A DNA stretch of 47,160 bases from Caballeronia sordidicola (GCF_000729995.1 NZ_JNFG01000210.1:1-47160); one strand, 5' to 3'. Numbered from the stretch's first letter, positions 1-8,099 are shown. Notes: generated by a model from the sequence alone, not told the origin. Numbers and translations: made by a program.

Positions 1-9
1 CCTTAACCG

Positions 10-1863
10 CTAACGCGCAGCAACAACCTCCCCGGCGAGCGCCGCGTCCGAGCCCCGGGTGTTGCGCCCGGACCGCGCAGCAAACAACACCATTGCTCCG
101 GCGAGGCGTGCGCGGGCTTCATCGGTTGCCGCAACGGCTGCGCCGCGTGCCGTCTCACGCGCCGTCTCACTCGCCAACTCACGCGCCGCTTGCACGCACG
201 CGAACAGCGACCCGACGGCAAGTTCCATCTGCGTGTTCCATGCGAACACGCGCTGCGTCTGCAACGGCCGCAATGCGACTCGCAACTCGTGCCAACGCCG
301 GTCGAGCGCTCGCATGGCCGTAAGCGGATGGAGCCCGGGTACATCAACGCTCGTATTGCAAACGCGCAAGACCTCGTCGAGCGCATCAAGCACGCCGGTC
401 ACCTTGACATCGACGTGATGAGACGTGCGCAGCGGCATCATCAATACCGCTACGGCTATCGACACAACACAGCCAACGAACACTTCCTCCACGCGCATCT
501 CGATCAGCGGTCCAATAGCGAAGCCCAACTCGCCATAGATAAGCCCGACCAGCACGGTGATGAAAAACACGCCCTGCCCATACAAGGTCAGGATGAAGTA
601 TGCCCAGCCGAACACGCACGCGGCCATCGCGGCAACCAGCAACCATGGCGTGCCATGAAGCGCGCCCACGAGCGCTGCACTGACGGCCACGCCTGCGAGC
701 GTGCCAAGCACGCGCTCGCCGGTCTTGCGGATCGTGTCGCCGCGCGAACGTGTGCCGAGGAACACCACGAAGGTCGTGATGACGGCCCAGAACCATCGCT
801 CCGGCGACACCGAATGGCCGATCAGCATGGCGATCAACGCGGCCGTCGTCGCGCGGCAGGCGGGTAGCCAGGAAAGCGCATCGCGCCAAACAAGCGCTGC
901 GCCGGTTGTCAGCTTCACACCGCGCTTCACACCGGTTTTCGCGGCGCGTGCGGTCGATGCCACCGCGTCACGGCCCGCACGCGACAAACGTCGGAGGGCA
1001 ACCGTCAAGCGCACATCGCTTCGATCAAGCCGGCTCGAATCCACCGCATGCTGACCCGCCGCGACCTCGACATCGATCAGGCACGCCCGCAGTCGCTGCG
1101 CGCCCGGGAGATCGAGCAGGCCAAGCTGCTCTTCAACAGCAAGCGCCGCTTCGTTTAACAGCGACAAATGACGCATGGCGTTGGGCTCATCAGCACGGCG
1201 GTCGGCAAGTACGGTCGTGGCTCGCTGCATCACCGCGGACAGCGCGCGACGCAACGTGAGCTCGGGCCGGGTCGGCACCAGCACGCGACCGGTGAACGCC
1301 ACGCAAGCAAGCGCGACCGTCGACAACCCGAGCATCGCGAACACGTGCGCGAGCGCCGGATGGAGATAAAGCCCTAGGTAGAACGAAACAACTGCCGTCA
1401 TCGCGCCGCCAAGCGCACGCGGTCCACATGCCTGTACAAGCATCGCCGCGAACAGTACGGCAAGGAATGCCGCGTCCGCTACGAGCGGCCAGGCCGCCAG
1501 CGTGCTCGCTGCGATCAGGCTCGCAGACCCCGCGCCATAGATAACAGCAAGTGAACGGAACCAGCCACGCGGCGAGGCATCACGGAGAAATAGCGGCGCG
1601 ACCATCGCGAACAGCAACGCGAACGCGGCGAGCGTCGGCGGCTGATGCGTGTGAACGGTCCAGCCGATCGTCACTACGCCCGTCAGCACGCAGGCAATCG
1701 CACTGCGAAGCGCGGTGTGAAAACGCAGCAGGCCGGGATCGGCGCCGAGCAGACGGGTCAGCAGACGAGATGAAGGGGAGACAACGCCACGGGCGATGGA
1801 CCGGTGATCGCGTGCGCGGTGCAAACCTCGCGCGAGTGAGCATAGGGATGCTGCAATGGACAT
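10..1863 (-). CDS. FUSC family membrane transporter (fusaric acid resistance / aromatic acid exporter type)
   Basis: A polytopic inner-membrane protein of about 617 residues with two blocks of hydrophobic helices separated by a soluble helical stretch. This is the layout of the FUSC / AaeB-like family, which is associated with efflux of aromatic acids and fusaric acid. The second block carries the family-like run around WFWAVITTFVVFLGTRSRG followed by TIRKTGERVLGTLAGV. I placed the start at the ATG at 1863. The frame stays open to 2268, but that extension is Arg/Pro/Ser-rich and overlaps a better gene. No strong ribosome binding site precedes 1863, so the start is uncertain. The usual membrane-fusion and outer-membrane partners are not in view, since the gene ends at the window edge. 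The substrate cannot be read from sequence. Confidence 0.85.
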   Translation of the reverse strand: MSIAASLCSLARGLHRARDHRSIARGVVSPSSRLLTRLLGADPGLLRFHTALRSAIACVLTGVVTIGWTVHTHQPPTLAAFALLFAMVAPLFLRDASPRGWFRSLAVIYGAGSASLIAASTLAAWPLVADAAFLAVLFAAMLVQACGPRALGGAMTAVVSFYLGLYLHPALAHVFAMLGLSTVALACVAFTGRVLVPTRPELTLRRALSAVMQRATTVLADRRADEPNAMRHLSLLNEAALAVEEQLGLLDLPGAQRLRACLIDVEVAAGQHAVDSSRLDRSDVRLTVALRRLSRAGRDAVASTARAAKTGVKRGVKLTTGAALVWRDALSWLPACRATTAALIAMLIGHSVSPERWFWAVITTFVVFLGTRSRGDTIRKTGERVLGTLAGVAVSAALVGALHGTPWLLVAAMAACVFGWAYFILTLYGQGVFFITVLVGLIYGELGFAIGPLIEMRVEEVFVGCVVSIAVAVLMMPLRTSHHVDVKVTGVLDALDEVLRVCNTSVDVPGLHPLTAMRALDRRWHELRVALRPLQTQRVFAWNTQMELAVGSLFACVQAARELASETARETARGAAVAATDEARARLAGAMVLFAARSGRNTRGSDAALAGEVVAAR

Positions 1864-2071
1864 GTGTAATACCCGGGACAAGTGTCGGTCACGGCTTATG
1901 GCCAGTTCCGATACGACGAGTCCGCCACGCGGCGAACCCTCCTGTTTGGTGCGCCAGGCAAAACGCTGGACCGGGATCACCGGACCAGCGCAATGCATGC
2001 GGCGCACGCGAAACGAATTACCGCCTCGCGTATACCCGCATATTACCGTGTCAAAATTCCTGGACCGGGGT

Positions 2072-2509
2072 TTACCCGATTTGCGTCGGTCGCCGCATTT
2101 CATTGACGGCGCCGCACGCCTCCGCCACGACTTGCGCCAGCTCGGCAAGCTGGGTTTCAGCGGTCGACGTTGCCTCGCCCAGCGACAGGACCGCGGCTTC
2201 GAGGTCCTCGGCAGCGCCTTCGTTATCGGAGAAAAACTTGAGCGGCAAGGCCGCAAGCGCTTCGGCATTCGCCGACGCCTGGTCGGTCAGCGCACACAGC
2301 CGCACCAGGTTCTCGCACAAGGATTCGAGGGCGTCGGCCGCATAGCGGCAAAGGGCGGCGTCGCTTGCGGGATCCTGGGCCACCCCGTTCAGCGTGGCTT
2401 GCGACTTCTCGACCTCACGTGCGAGCACGTAGCTCCGGTCACGTGCAGCGGCAAGGCGCACCGCGTAGTCGCTTAGTTGCAAGACCCGCTGCGCCGTATC
2501 GGTGAACAT
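2072..2509 (-). CDS. Small helical protein of unknown function
   Basis: A 145-residue acidic, Ala/Leu/Glu-rich protein, probably all alpha-helical, with no signal peptide or membrane segment. The start is well supported: AGGAGA lies about six bases upstream of the ATG at 2509. It lies upstream of the FUSC gene on the same strand with about 200 bases between, so co-transcription is possible but not shown. I do not recognise a family. Regularly spaced Leu/Ala and several Cys are visible, but no catalytic motif. Confidence 0.65.
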   Translation of the reverse strand: MFTDTAQRVLQLSDYAVRLAAARDRSYVLAREVEKSQATLNGVAQDPASDAALCRYAADALESLCENLVRLCALTDQASANAEALAALPLKFFSDNEGAAEDLEAAVLSLGEATSTAETQLAELAQVVAEACGAVNEMRRPTQIG

Positions 2510-2570
2510 CGTGTTCTCCTGTTTCGTCCGGTCGGCCAGATGCGTTTTGGATCAATTGAATCTGGCGCGA

Positions 2571-2600
2571 CCGGACCGCAACAATGTTGTTATGGTCCGG
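2571..2600. repeat. Imperfect palindrome (CCGGACC ... GGTCCGG)
   Basis: The arms CCGGACC (2571-2577) and GGTCCGG (2594-2600) enclose a second inverted pair, AACAA (2580-2584) and TTGTT (2587-2591). The site lies 62-91 bases upstream of the small minus-strand gene. It could be an operator or a hairpin. No T-run follows it directly, so a terminator is unlikely. Confidence 0.4.
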
Positions 2601-2857
2601 CCGGCGTTCCTCGTCGAGCACGCAGGAGTCGCCGTTGCGGGACTTCGGATCACAGCCAGTGACAGTCGATAGCTGCCCCTGCTCCCCTCTTTACGGCATG
2701 CAAATCGTGAGCTTTAACGAATTCTTCACAACCATGTGGTTTTCCGTGGCGGCGGCATGGACAAACCGTGGGTGGTGTCACGACGACCGGTAAATGTTAT
2801 TAACCGGCGGCTAACCCTCTTCCTCTCGACTAACAATTCTTTCTTTAATTAAACATA

Positions 2858-2879
2858 TTAATTACGATTTAATTACGAT
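2858..2879. promoter_or_regulatory. Tandem 11-bp repeat in AT-rich promoter (possible Pho-box-like site)
   Basis: TTAATTACGAT occurs twice in direct tandem (2858-2868 and 2869-2879), a spacing of one DNA turn. PhoB sites are also 11-bp direct repeats, and phospholipase C genes are often phosphate-regulated. On the minus strand the repeated core reads CGTAAT, only loosely like the PhoB core. The repeat is seen; regulation by PhoB is inference. Confidence 0.3.
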
Positions 2880-3011
2880 AAGGAGGTTATTTCGATTATT
2901 TAATAATTCCTACACGTGTAATTTCTATCCTCTGGCTTGCCGTTTCCCGACGCCATTCGCACGCGCATGGCGCCCCGTCGCGCAAATACGCAAACCGTCC
3001 AGAGGACGCTT

Positions 3012-3356
3012 GTGCTCAGCAGATTACTTAATACCGGTTGGCTATGCGCCGCCGTGCTCGTGTGCACGATGCTCACCGCATGCGGGGACCATGATCAACC
3101 CGCGGCGTCCACTTCATCGCCGGAGCAGTCCGCAGTTTCGTTGTCTTCATCACCCGCTTTTTCCGCTTCTTCCTCTCCTTCCGCTTCTTCTATTCAGCAA
3201 ACCGATGCATCTGCTTCAGCGGGATCGTCGGACATACAGCGCTGGGCTTTGCAGCAGACCCAGCCGGCAACAGCGACGTCCAGTGTTACCCAAGCCTCCC
3301 CGCTCGCCGCCGCTTCCGAGCCCTTGTTGCCGCCGGTTATCCACGACGCCGAGTGA
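3012..3356 (+). CDS. Ser-rich putative lipoprotein upstream of phospholipase C
   Basis: A short lipoprotein of about 114 residues. A hydrophobic leader ends in the lipobox LTAC followed by Gly-Asp-His-Asp, and a Ser/Ala/Pro/Thr-rich low-complexity tail follows, ending near PPVIHDAE. I chose the GTG at 3012 because GAGG sits about seven bases upstream. The frame is also open from an ATG at 2967 and a TTG at 2937, neither with a visible ribosome binding site. The Ser-rich part is partly built from a repeated TTCCGCTTCTTC unit (about 3167-3195). The gene lies 68 bases upstream of the phospholipase C gene and probably shares its transcript. No enzymatic motif is visible; a tether or processing role is only a guess. 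Confidence 0.55.
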   Translation: MLSRLLNTGWLCAAVLVCTMLTACGDHDQPAASTSSPEQSAVSLSSSPAFSASSSPSASSIQQTDASASAGSSDIQRWALQQTQPATATSSVTQASPLAAASEPLLPPVIHDAE

Positions 3357-3424
3357 CACAAGGGCGACAACTAAAGCGGCCGGCGAGCCTGTTCTTGCCT
3401 TCCCCCCACGACCGACAGAGACCC

Positions 3425-5530
3425 ATGAACTTAAAAAGCCGACGTGACTTTCTCAAGGCTGCCGCACAGGCAGCCGGTTCCGCCACCGCACTAGGTATCG
3501 TGCCGGCCGGCATCCGCAATGCACTCGCCATCCCCGCCAATAATCAGCACGGCAGCATCAAGGACGTCGAGCATATCGTCGTGCTGATGCAGGAAAACCG
3601 CTCTTTCGATCACTACTTCGGCACGCTCCAGGGCGTGCGCGGTTTTGGAGACACCCGCGCCGTGCAACTTCCCAACGGCCAACCCGTGTTCAACCAGCCC
3701 ATTGCTGCGGGACTCGGCGAAGTGCTGCCGTTCCGCCCGAGCGCGCCTGATCTCGGCAACCAGTTCATCCAGGATCTGCCGCACGACTGGACCACGGGCA
3801 AGGGTGCTTACGACCAGGGCCGTTACGATCAGTGGGTGCCCTACAAAGGCACGACCACGATGGCGTATCTGACGCGCCAGGACATTCCGTTTCACTACCA
3901 GCTCGCCGACGCCTTCACCATTTGCGACGCGTATCACTGCTCGATCAACTCATCGACGGACCCGAACCGCTATTACATGTGGACCGGCTGGGTGGGCAAC
4001 GACGGCAACGGCGGCGGCCCGGTGATCGACAATGCCGAACTCGGTTATAGCTGGTCGTCGTATCCGGAAGTGCTCGAGAGTGCGAACATCTCGTGGAAGA
4101 TCTATCAGGACATCGGCACCGGGCTCGATGCTAACGGCTCGTGGGGCTGGACCAGCGACGCGTACATCGGCAACTATGGTGACAATGCGCTGCTCTACCT
4201 GAATCAGTATCGCAATGCGCAGCCAGGCAGTCCGCTGTATGAGAAGGCGCGCACCGGCACGAACGCGGCAGCCGGCGACGGTTATTTCGACATCCTCAAG
4301 CGCGACGTGCAGAACAACGCGTTGCCGCAGGTCTCGTGGATTGTTGCGCCCGAAGCGTTCTCCGAGCATCCGAACTGGCCGGCCAACTATGGCGCGTGGT
4401 ACGTCGATCAGGTGCTGCAGATCCTGACGTCGAATCCGGAGGTATGGAGCAAGACGGTGCTGCTGATCAACTACGACGAAAATGATGGCTTCTTCGATCA
4501 CGTCGTGCCGCCGTTCCCGCCTTCTTCCGCTGCGAACGGCAAATCCACGGTCAGCACCGTCAATGAGATCTTCCCGGGCAGCAGCAGCTATCAGGCGGGT
4601 CCCTACGGCCTTGGAACACGGGTGCCGATGCTGGTTGTCTCGCCCTGGTCGAAAGGCGGTTACGTGTGCTCGGAACTGTTCGACCATACCTCGGTGATTC
4701 AATTTATCGAAAAGCGTTTTGGTTCACGTGCAAACGTTACAGAATCGAACATCACGCCGTGGCGCCGGGCGATCTGCGGCGACTTGACGTCCGCATTCAA
4801 TTTCAAGAACCCGAACGCCGCATTGCCGAGCTTGCCGGACACGAGCGGCTACGCCCCCACGCAACAGATTCGTCATCCTGACTATGTGCCTGTGCCGCCT
4901 GCCGTCCAGGCCGTGCCGAAACAGGAACCCGGCGTGCGTCCCGCTCGCGCGTTGCCCTATGAGTTCTTCGTTCACGCCCACACGAATACGGGCAAGGGCG
5001 TGACCTTCGACTTCATCAATACCGGCAATGCCGGCGCGACCTTCCTTGTGTACACGGCCAACAGCCAGACCGCGCCGAGCTGCTATACCGTTGAAGCCGA
5101 CAAACGCCTGCAGGATCAATTCCCGCTGAGCGCCACCAATACCTACGACTTCATCGTGTACGGTCCGAACGGCTTCCTGCGCCGTTTTACCGGCACGGCG
5201 GTCCAGCAGCACTGGTGGAATGACAAGCAGGCGCTGCCGGAAGTCGCCGAGGGTTACGACGTCGCCAACGGCAACCTGCAATTGCGCCTGAAGAACCTGG
5301 GCACAACGAGCTGCCAGTTCAAGGTGGCGAACGCTTATGCGCCCGGTACGGTCATTACGCGCCAGGTGCGTGGTGGCGACACCGAAAGCCTTTATCTCGA
5401 CCTGCGCGCGTCGTATGGCTGGTATGACCTGAGCATCACCACCGCTTCAGACGCCACTTTCGTCCGGCGTCTTGCAGGACATGTGGAAACCGGCAATAGC
5501 AGCATGTCTGACCCGGCACTTGGAAGCTGA
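3425..5530 (+). CDS. Phosphocholine-type phospholipase C, Tat-exported
   Basis: A 701-residue secreted phosphoesterase of the bacterial phosphocholine-preferring phospholipase C / AcpA superfamily, which hydrolyses phosphatidylcholine or sphingomyelin to phosphocholine. Residues 1-35 form a twin-arginine signal (SRRDFLKAA, then a hydrophobic run and an ALA cleavage motif). The catalytic domain shows QENRSFDHYFG near 57-66, the segment SSTDPNR at 176-182 whose Thr178 is the likely nucleophile by family comparison, and DENDGFFDHV around 355. Two C-terminal DUF756-type beta domains follow, roughly 515-605 and 610-695. The length fits the family. The ATG at 3425 is chosen because the Tat motif starts there; the frame is open a further 24 codons upstream. 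A strong terminator follows directly. Confidence 0.93.
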   Translation: MNLKSRRDFLKAAAQAAGSATALGIVPAGIRNALAIPANNQHGSIKDVEHIVVLMQENRSFDHYFGTLQGVRGFGDTRAVQLPNGQPVFNQPIAAGLGEVLPFRPSAPDLGNQFIQDLPHDWTTGKGAYDQGRYDQWVPYKGTTTMAYLTRQDIPFHYQLADAFTICDAYHCSINSSTDPNRYYMWTGWVGNDGNGGGPVIDNAELGYSWSSYPEVLESANISWKIYQDIGTGLDANGSWGWTSDAYIGNYGDNALLYLNQYRNAQPGSPLYEKARTGTNAAAGDGYFDILKRDVQNNALPQVSWIVAPEAFSEHPNWPANYGAWYVDQVLQILTSNPEVWSKTVLLINYDENDGFFDHVVPPFPPSSAANGKSTVSTVNEIFPGSSSYQAGPYGLGTRVPMLVVSPWSKGGYVCSELFDHTSVIQFIEKRFGSRANVTESNITPWRRAICGDLTSAFNFKNPNAALPSLPDTSGYAPTQQIRHPDYVPVPPAVQAVPKQEPGVRPARALPYEFFVHAHTNTGKGVTFDFINTGNAGATFLVYTANSQTAPSCYTVEADKRLQDQFPLSATNTYDFIVYGPNGFLRRFTGTAVQQHWWNDKQALPEVAEGYDVANGNLQLRLKNLGTTSCQFKVANAYAPGTVITRQVRGGDTESLYLDLRASYGWYDLSITTASDATFVRRLAGHVETGNSSMSDPALGS

Positions 5531-5545
5531 AACCTGAGCTAATAA

Positions 5546-5585
5546 TAAAACGCCGCTGCGAGTCAAGCTCGCAGCGGCGTTTTTC
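5546..5585 (+). terminator. Rho-independent terminator after phospholipase C
   Basis: The arms ACGCCGCTGCGAG (5550-5562) and CTCGCAGCGGCGT (5568-5580) form a perfect 13-bp stem with a five-base loop. It is followed by a run of T and preceded by AAA, so it may also act on the other strand. Confidence 0.92.
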
Positions 5586-5666
5586 TATTCAGCAGACAAC
5601 GGGGCTTCAGGTACCCGGGTAACGACCCGCGCATCCACTTCTGCGCGGGCAAATCCGCGTTGCCTC

Positions 5667-5672
5667 TATAAT
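5667..5672 (+). promoter_or_regulatory. Candidate -10 element TATAAT of the RIO kinase transcript
   Basis: An exact TATAAT stands out in GC-rich sequence, five bases before the ATG of the 26-codon leader ORF. No good -35 hexamer is seen. If used, transcription would begin at or next to that ATG, making the leader ORF leaderless. Confidence 0.4.
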
Positions 5673-5677
5673 CCGCC

Positions 5678-5758
5678 ATGATTCCAATTTCCTCCCTCCC
5701 CGCCTGCCACCCCCTTCGCGCCTTACGCGAAGCCCTTCCCTATGCGGTGGCCGTATGA
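5678..5758 (+). CDS. 26-codon leader ORF overlapping the RIO kinase start
   Basis: ATG at 5678 opens a 26-codon frame (MIPISSLPACHPLRALREAL, then six residues). Its TGA (5756-5758) overlaps the ATG of the kinase gene as ATGA at 5755. There is no ribosome binding site in front of the kinase ATG, so translational coupling through this ORF is plausible. The peptide resembles nothing I know and could be non-functional in itself. Confidence 0.4.
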   Translation: MIPISSLPACHPLRALREALPYAVAV

Positions 5759-6606
5759 AAACCCCCAAAAGGCTGCTGCCGCTGCTGGAAGAGGGTCTGA
5801 TCGACGAAGTGATCGGCCAGTTGATGAGCGGCAAGGAAGCAACCGTCTATGTCGTGCGCAGCGGCGACTCAACCCGTTGCGCGAAGGTCTATAAAGACGC
5901 GAAGCAGCGCAGCTTCCGGCAAGCGGCTTCGTACCGCGAAGGCCGCACGGTGAAAAACAGCCGGCAAGCGCGCGCGATGGAGAAAGGCACGCGCTACGGC
6001 CGCCAGATGCAGGAAGAAGCGTGGCAGAACGCCGAGGTCGACGCACTGTTCCGGCTCGCCAATGCCGGCGTGCGTGTGCCGCAACCGTACATCTGCACGG
6101 ATGGCGTGTTGCTGATGGAACTGGTGGTAGACGCCCAGGGCGACGTCGCGCCGCGTCTGAATGACGTGGACATGAGCCATGCGCGCGCGCTCGAGCTGCA
6201 TGAACTATTGCTGAGTGAAGTCGTGCGCATGTTGTGCGCCGGCATGATTCACGGCGATTTGTCCGAATACAACATCCTGCTGGCCGCCGACGGTCCGGTG
6301 ATCATCGACTTGCCGCAGGCCGTGGATGCCGCCGGCAATAACGAAGCGGCAGCCATGCTGCAACGTGACGTCGATAACCTCGCGACCTACTTCGGCCAGT
6401 TCGCGCCGGAATTGCTGAAGGCGAGCTACGGCAAGGAAATGTGGGCGCTGTATGAGGCGGGTTTGCTCACTATCGATACGAAGCTTACCGGTCACGTGGA
6501 AGTGGACACCACGCCGGTGGATCTCGAAGCTGTGATGCAGGAAATCGAGGACATCCGGCTTGAGGAGGAAGCGCGGGTGAGACGCGAGCAGGAGCTCGAT
6601 AGCTAA
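5755..6606 (+). CDS. RIO1-type serine/threonine protein kinase (PA4780-like)
   Basis: A cytoplasmic atypical kinase of 283 residues, full length for the bacterial RIO family. Visible motifs are GKEATVY (26-32, nucleotide-binding loop), CAKVYK with the candidate ATP-binding Lys44, the catalytic loop HGDLSEYN (166-173), and the metal-binding IIDLPQAV with Asp185. The C-terminal tail is charged and helical. The Pseudomonas relative PA4780 is the closest recalled homologue; its cellular targets are not evident from sequence. The start ATG matches the family N-terminus but has no ribosome binding site and overlaps the stop of a 26-codon leader ORF. Its stop codon overlaps that of the convergent sirtuin gene within the shared bases CTAA. 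Confidence 0.93.
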   Translation: MKTPKRLLPLLEEGLIDEVIGQLMSGKEATVYVVRSGDSTRCAKVYKDAKQRSFRQAASYREGRTVKNSRQARAMEKGTRYGRQMQEEAWQNAEVDALFRLANAGVRVPQPYICTDGVLLMELVVDAQGDVAPRLNDVDMSHARALELHELLLSEVVRMLCAGMIHGDLSEYNILLAADGPVIIDLPQAVDAAGNNEAAAMLQRDVDNLATYFGQFAPELLKASYGKEMWALYEAGLLTIDTKLTGHVEVDTTPVDLEAVMQEIEDIRLEEEARVRREQELDS

Positions 6607-7472
6607 GCGCTTCTGTCCAGTTGCTGCTCCAGTTCGCTCGCCAGCACATCGAGCGTCGGCCCGCACGGCGCTTCGACCTTCAGTTGTAATAGCGCGTCGG
6701 CGCGCGTCTTCCCAAGATTGATCGCCGCGATCGGCTTGCCAGCACGTGCCGCCCACTCGCAAAAGCGAAAACCCGAATACACCATCAGCGACGAACCGAG
6801 CACGAGCATGGCATCTGCCTGCTCGAGCGCGGCAGCCGCCGCGTCCACGCGGGTCCTCGGCACGCCCTCACCGAAAAACACCACGTCAGGCTTGAGCAAA
6901 CCGCCGCAACGCGTACAAGACGGCGGGTGGAAAGCATCGAAGTCATAGCCTTCGAGCTGCGCATCGCCGTCCGCCACCGGCAACGCAGCCAAGCCGACGA
7001 AGCCCGGGTTATCGGCAATAAGCCTCTGCTGGAGCGCTGCGCGTGAGGTCTCATCGCCACACCCCATACACCGCACCCGGCCGATATTGCCGTGCAACTC
7101 GATCACGTCCGTATTGCCCGCGCTTGAATGCAGCCCATCGACGTTTTGCGTGACAAGCCTTTCGAACAAACCCAGGCGCTCGAGCCGGGCAACCGCGAGA
7201 TGCGCGGCATTCGGTGCGGCACCCGCGACCAATGGCCAGCCGATCATGCTGCGTGCCCAATAGCGTTTGCGCGAAAACTCCGAGCCCATAAAGTCTTTCA
7301 GCAAAATAGGCGCTCGACCGGTACGCTGCCCTTCAGTATCCCGGTAACAAGGTATTCCGGATTCCGTACTAATTCCAGCACCAGACAAAACGAACAGCCG
7401 CGGATGCCGTTCGACGAAATCGAAAAGTGGGTTTGAAAGCGTTCGAGACGCGTAGTCCGGAAGATTTTTCAT
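6603..7472 (-). CDS. Sir2-family NAD-dependent protein deacylase (sirtuin)
   Basis: A sirtuin of 289 residues from the ATG at 7472, which removes acyl groups from lysines using NAD+. Motifs from that start are GAGIS (31-35, NAD binding), TQNVDGLH (108-115), the catalytic His127 in LHGNIG, a zinc site made of CMGC (135-138) and CTRC (186-189), then VVFFGE and GSSLMVY. The spacing between the two Cys pairs is long, as in the SIRT4-like bacterial class. The frame stays open to a GTG at 7547, which would add 25 basic residues; neither start has a clear ribosome binding site. It is divergent from hipBA, whose operator array lies 125 bases upstream, so shared regulation is possible. Confidence 0.92.
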   Translation of the reverse strand: MKNLPDYASRTLSNPLFDFVERHPRLFVLSGAGISTESGIPCYRDTEGQRTGRAPILLKDFMGSEFSRKRYWARSMIGWPLVAGAAPNAAHLAVARLERLGLFERLVTQNVDGLHSSAGNTDVIELHGNIGRVRCMGCGDETSRAALQQRLIADNPGFVGLAALPVADGDAQLEGYDFDAFHPPSCTRCGGLLKPDVVFFGEGVPRTRVDAAAAALEQADAMLVLGSSLMVYSGFRFCEWAARAGKPIAAINLGKTRADALLQLKVEAPCGPTLDVLASELEQQLDRSA

Positions 7473-7597
7473 CTTCGCAATAGTAGCGGCAACACGCTTT
7501 TTCTGCTGGAGCGCGGGAAACGGTCTGGCAACGCGCGACGGGTTCACGCAACGCGCGGCGGCGGGTTTGCAAGACAGGTCGATTCGCGCAGTCTATA

Positions 7598-7696
7598 TAC
7601 AGTTTTTAACCTGTAAATTCACTATACAGCTTTTAAGCTGTATCTTCAAAATACAATTTTTAGACTGTATTTGTAAAACACAACTTTTAACCTGTA
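7598..7696. promoter_or_regulatory. Array of four hipBA operators with exact 27-bp period
   Basis: Four 18-bp copies start at 7598, 7625, 7652 and 7679, each separated by exactly nine bases: TACAGTTTTTAACCTGTA, TACAGCTTTTAAGCTGTA, TACAATTTTTAGACTGTA and CACAACTTTTAACCTGTA. Each is an inverted repeat of the form TACAG-N8-CTGTA. This is the same 5-8-5 architecture as the E. coli HipB operator TATCC-N8-GGATA, which also occurs in four copies. The array is AT-rich in GC-rich surroundings. HipB autorepression is inferred from position and family precedent. Copies 3-4 flank and overlap the likely promoter. Confidence 0.8.
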
Positions 7697-7700
7697 GAAT
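7671..7700 (+). promoter_or_regulatory. Candidate hipBA promoter inside the operator array
   Basis: TTGTAA (7671-7676) and TAGAAT (7695-7700) are separated by 18 bases. The -35 lies between operators 3 and 4 and the -10 overlaps the end of operator 4, so bound repressor would occlude RNA polymerase. Confidence 0.45.
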
Positions 7701-7731
7701 GTAGGTAGAGTGACTTTTCCCGAGGTATTCC

Positions 7732-8097
7732 TTGGACTACCGAATCAAGGCCATAAGCCAGTTGCAGCCCATTCTCAAAGGCTATCGTCGGGCCGCCGGC
7801 CTGACTCAGGCAGCACTTTCAGAGAAGCTTGGCATCACGCAACAAAGTTACGCTCAACTCGAGGCAAATCCCGCCTCCGCGAGCGTGGAGCGGCTTTTCC
7901 GAGTGCTGCGGGTTTTGCACGTGGATCTGGTCTTGAGCGACGACGCCCCCGAAGCCGGCGAGCACCCGCCGCTTTTCCTGGCCGAACCGGAAATTCCGTA
8001 CAACAACCCTGCCACGCAAAAACCGCGTGCCGCCCCGCGCAAGCAGCCTAAACCGGCCGCGAGAAAGCAGGGTGCATTGAAGAAAGAGAACTGGTAG
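7732..8097 (+). CDS. hipB: HipB-like antitoxin, helix-turn-helix repressor
   Basis: A 121-residue antitoxin with an N-terminal XRE-type helix-turn-helix at about residues 12-66 (LKGYRRAAGLTQAALSEKLG then QQSYAQLEANPASASVERLF). A Pro/Lys-rich disordered tail ends in KKENW. HipB proteins bind the HipA kinase and repress their own operon. The start is a TTG at 7732 preceded by CGAGG about six bases upstream; no ATG is available before the HTH. The hipA gene begins two bases after its stop. The C-terminal basic tail (about residues 90-121) is longer than in E. coli HipB. Confidence 0.9.
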   Translation: MDYRIKAISQLQPILKGYRRAAGLTQAALSEKLGITQQSYAQLEANPASASVERLFRVLRVLHVDLVLSDDAPEAGEHPPLFLAEPEIPYNNPATQKPRAAPRKQPKPAARKQGALKKENW

Positions 8098-8099
8098 GC

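Larger units (their letters stand above)
2510..3011. promoter_or_regulatory. Divergent intergenic region with AT-rich promoter zone
   Basis: About 500 bases with no convincing gene, between a minus-strand small gene and a plus-strand lipoprotein/phospholipase pair. It holds an imperfect palindrome (2571-2600) near the minus-strand gene. A strikingly AT-rich tract (about 2800-2930), unlike the surrounding GC-rich DNA, is likely the promoter of the plus-strand pair. A perfect AAGGAGGT lies at 2880-2887 with no usable start codon after it. Confidence 0.5.

Noticed and set aside
1864..2268. N-terminal extension of the FUSC frame
   Set aside because: Arg/Pro/Ser-rich shadow-like sequence that overlaps a better-supported minus-strand gene with a clear ribosome binding site.
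7598..7696. CRISPR array
   Set aside because: The four repeats have only nine-base spacers, are palindromic operators, and no cas genes are nearby.
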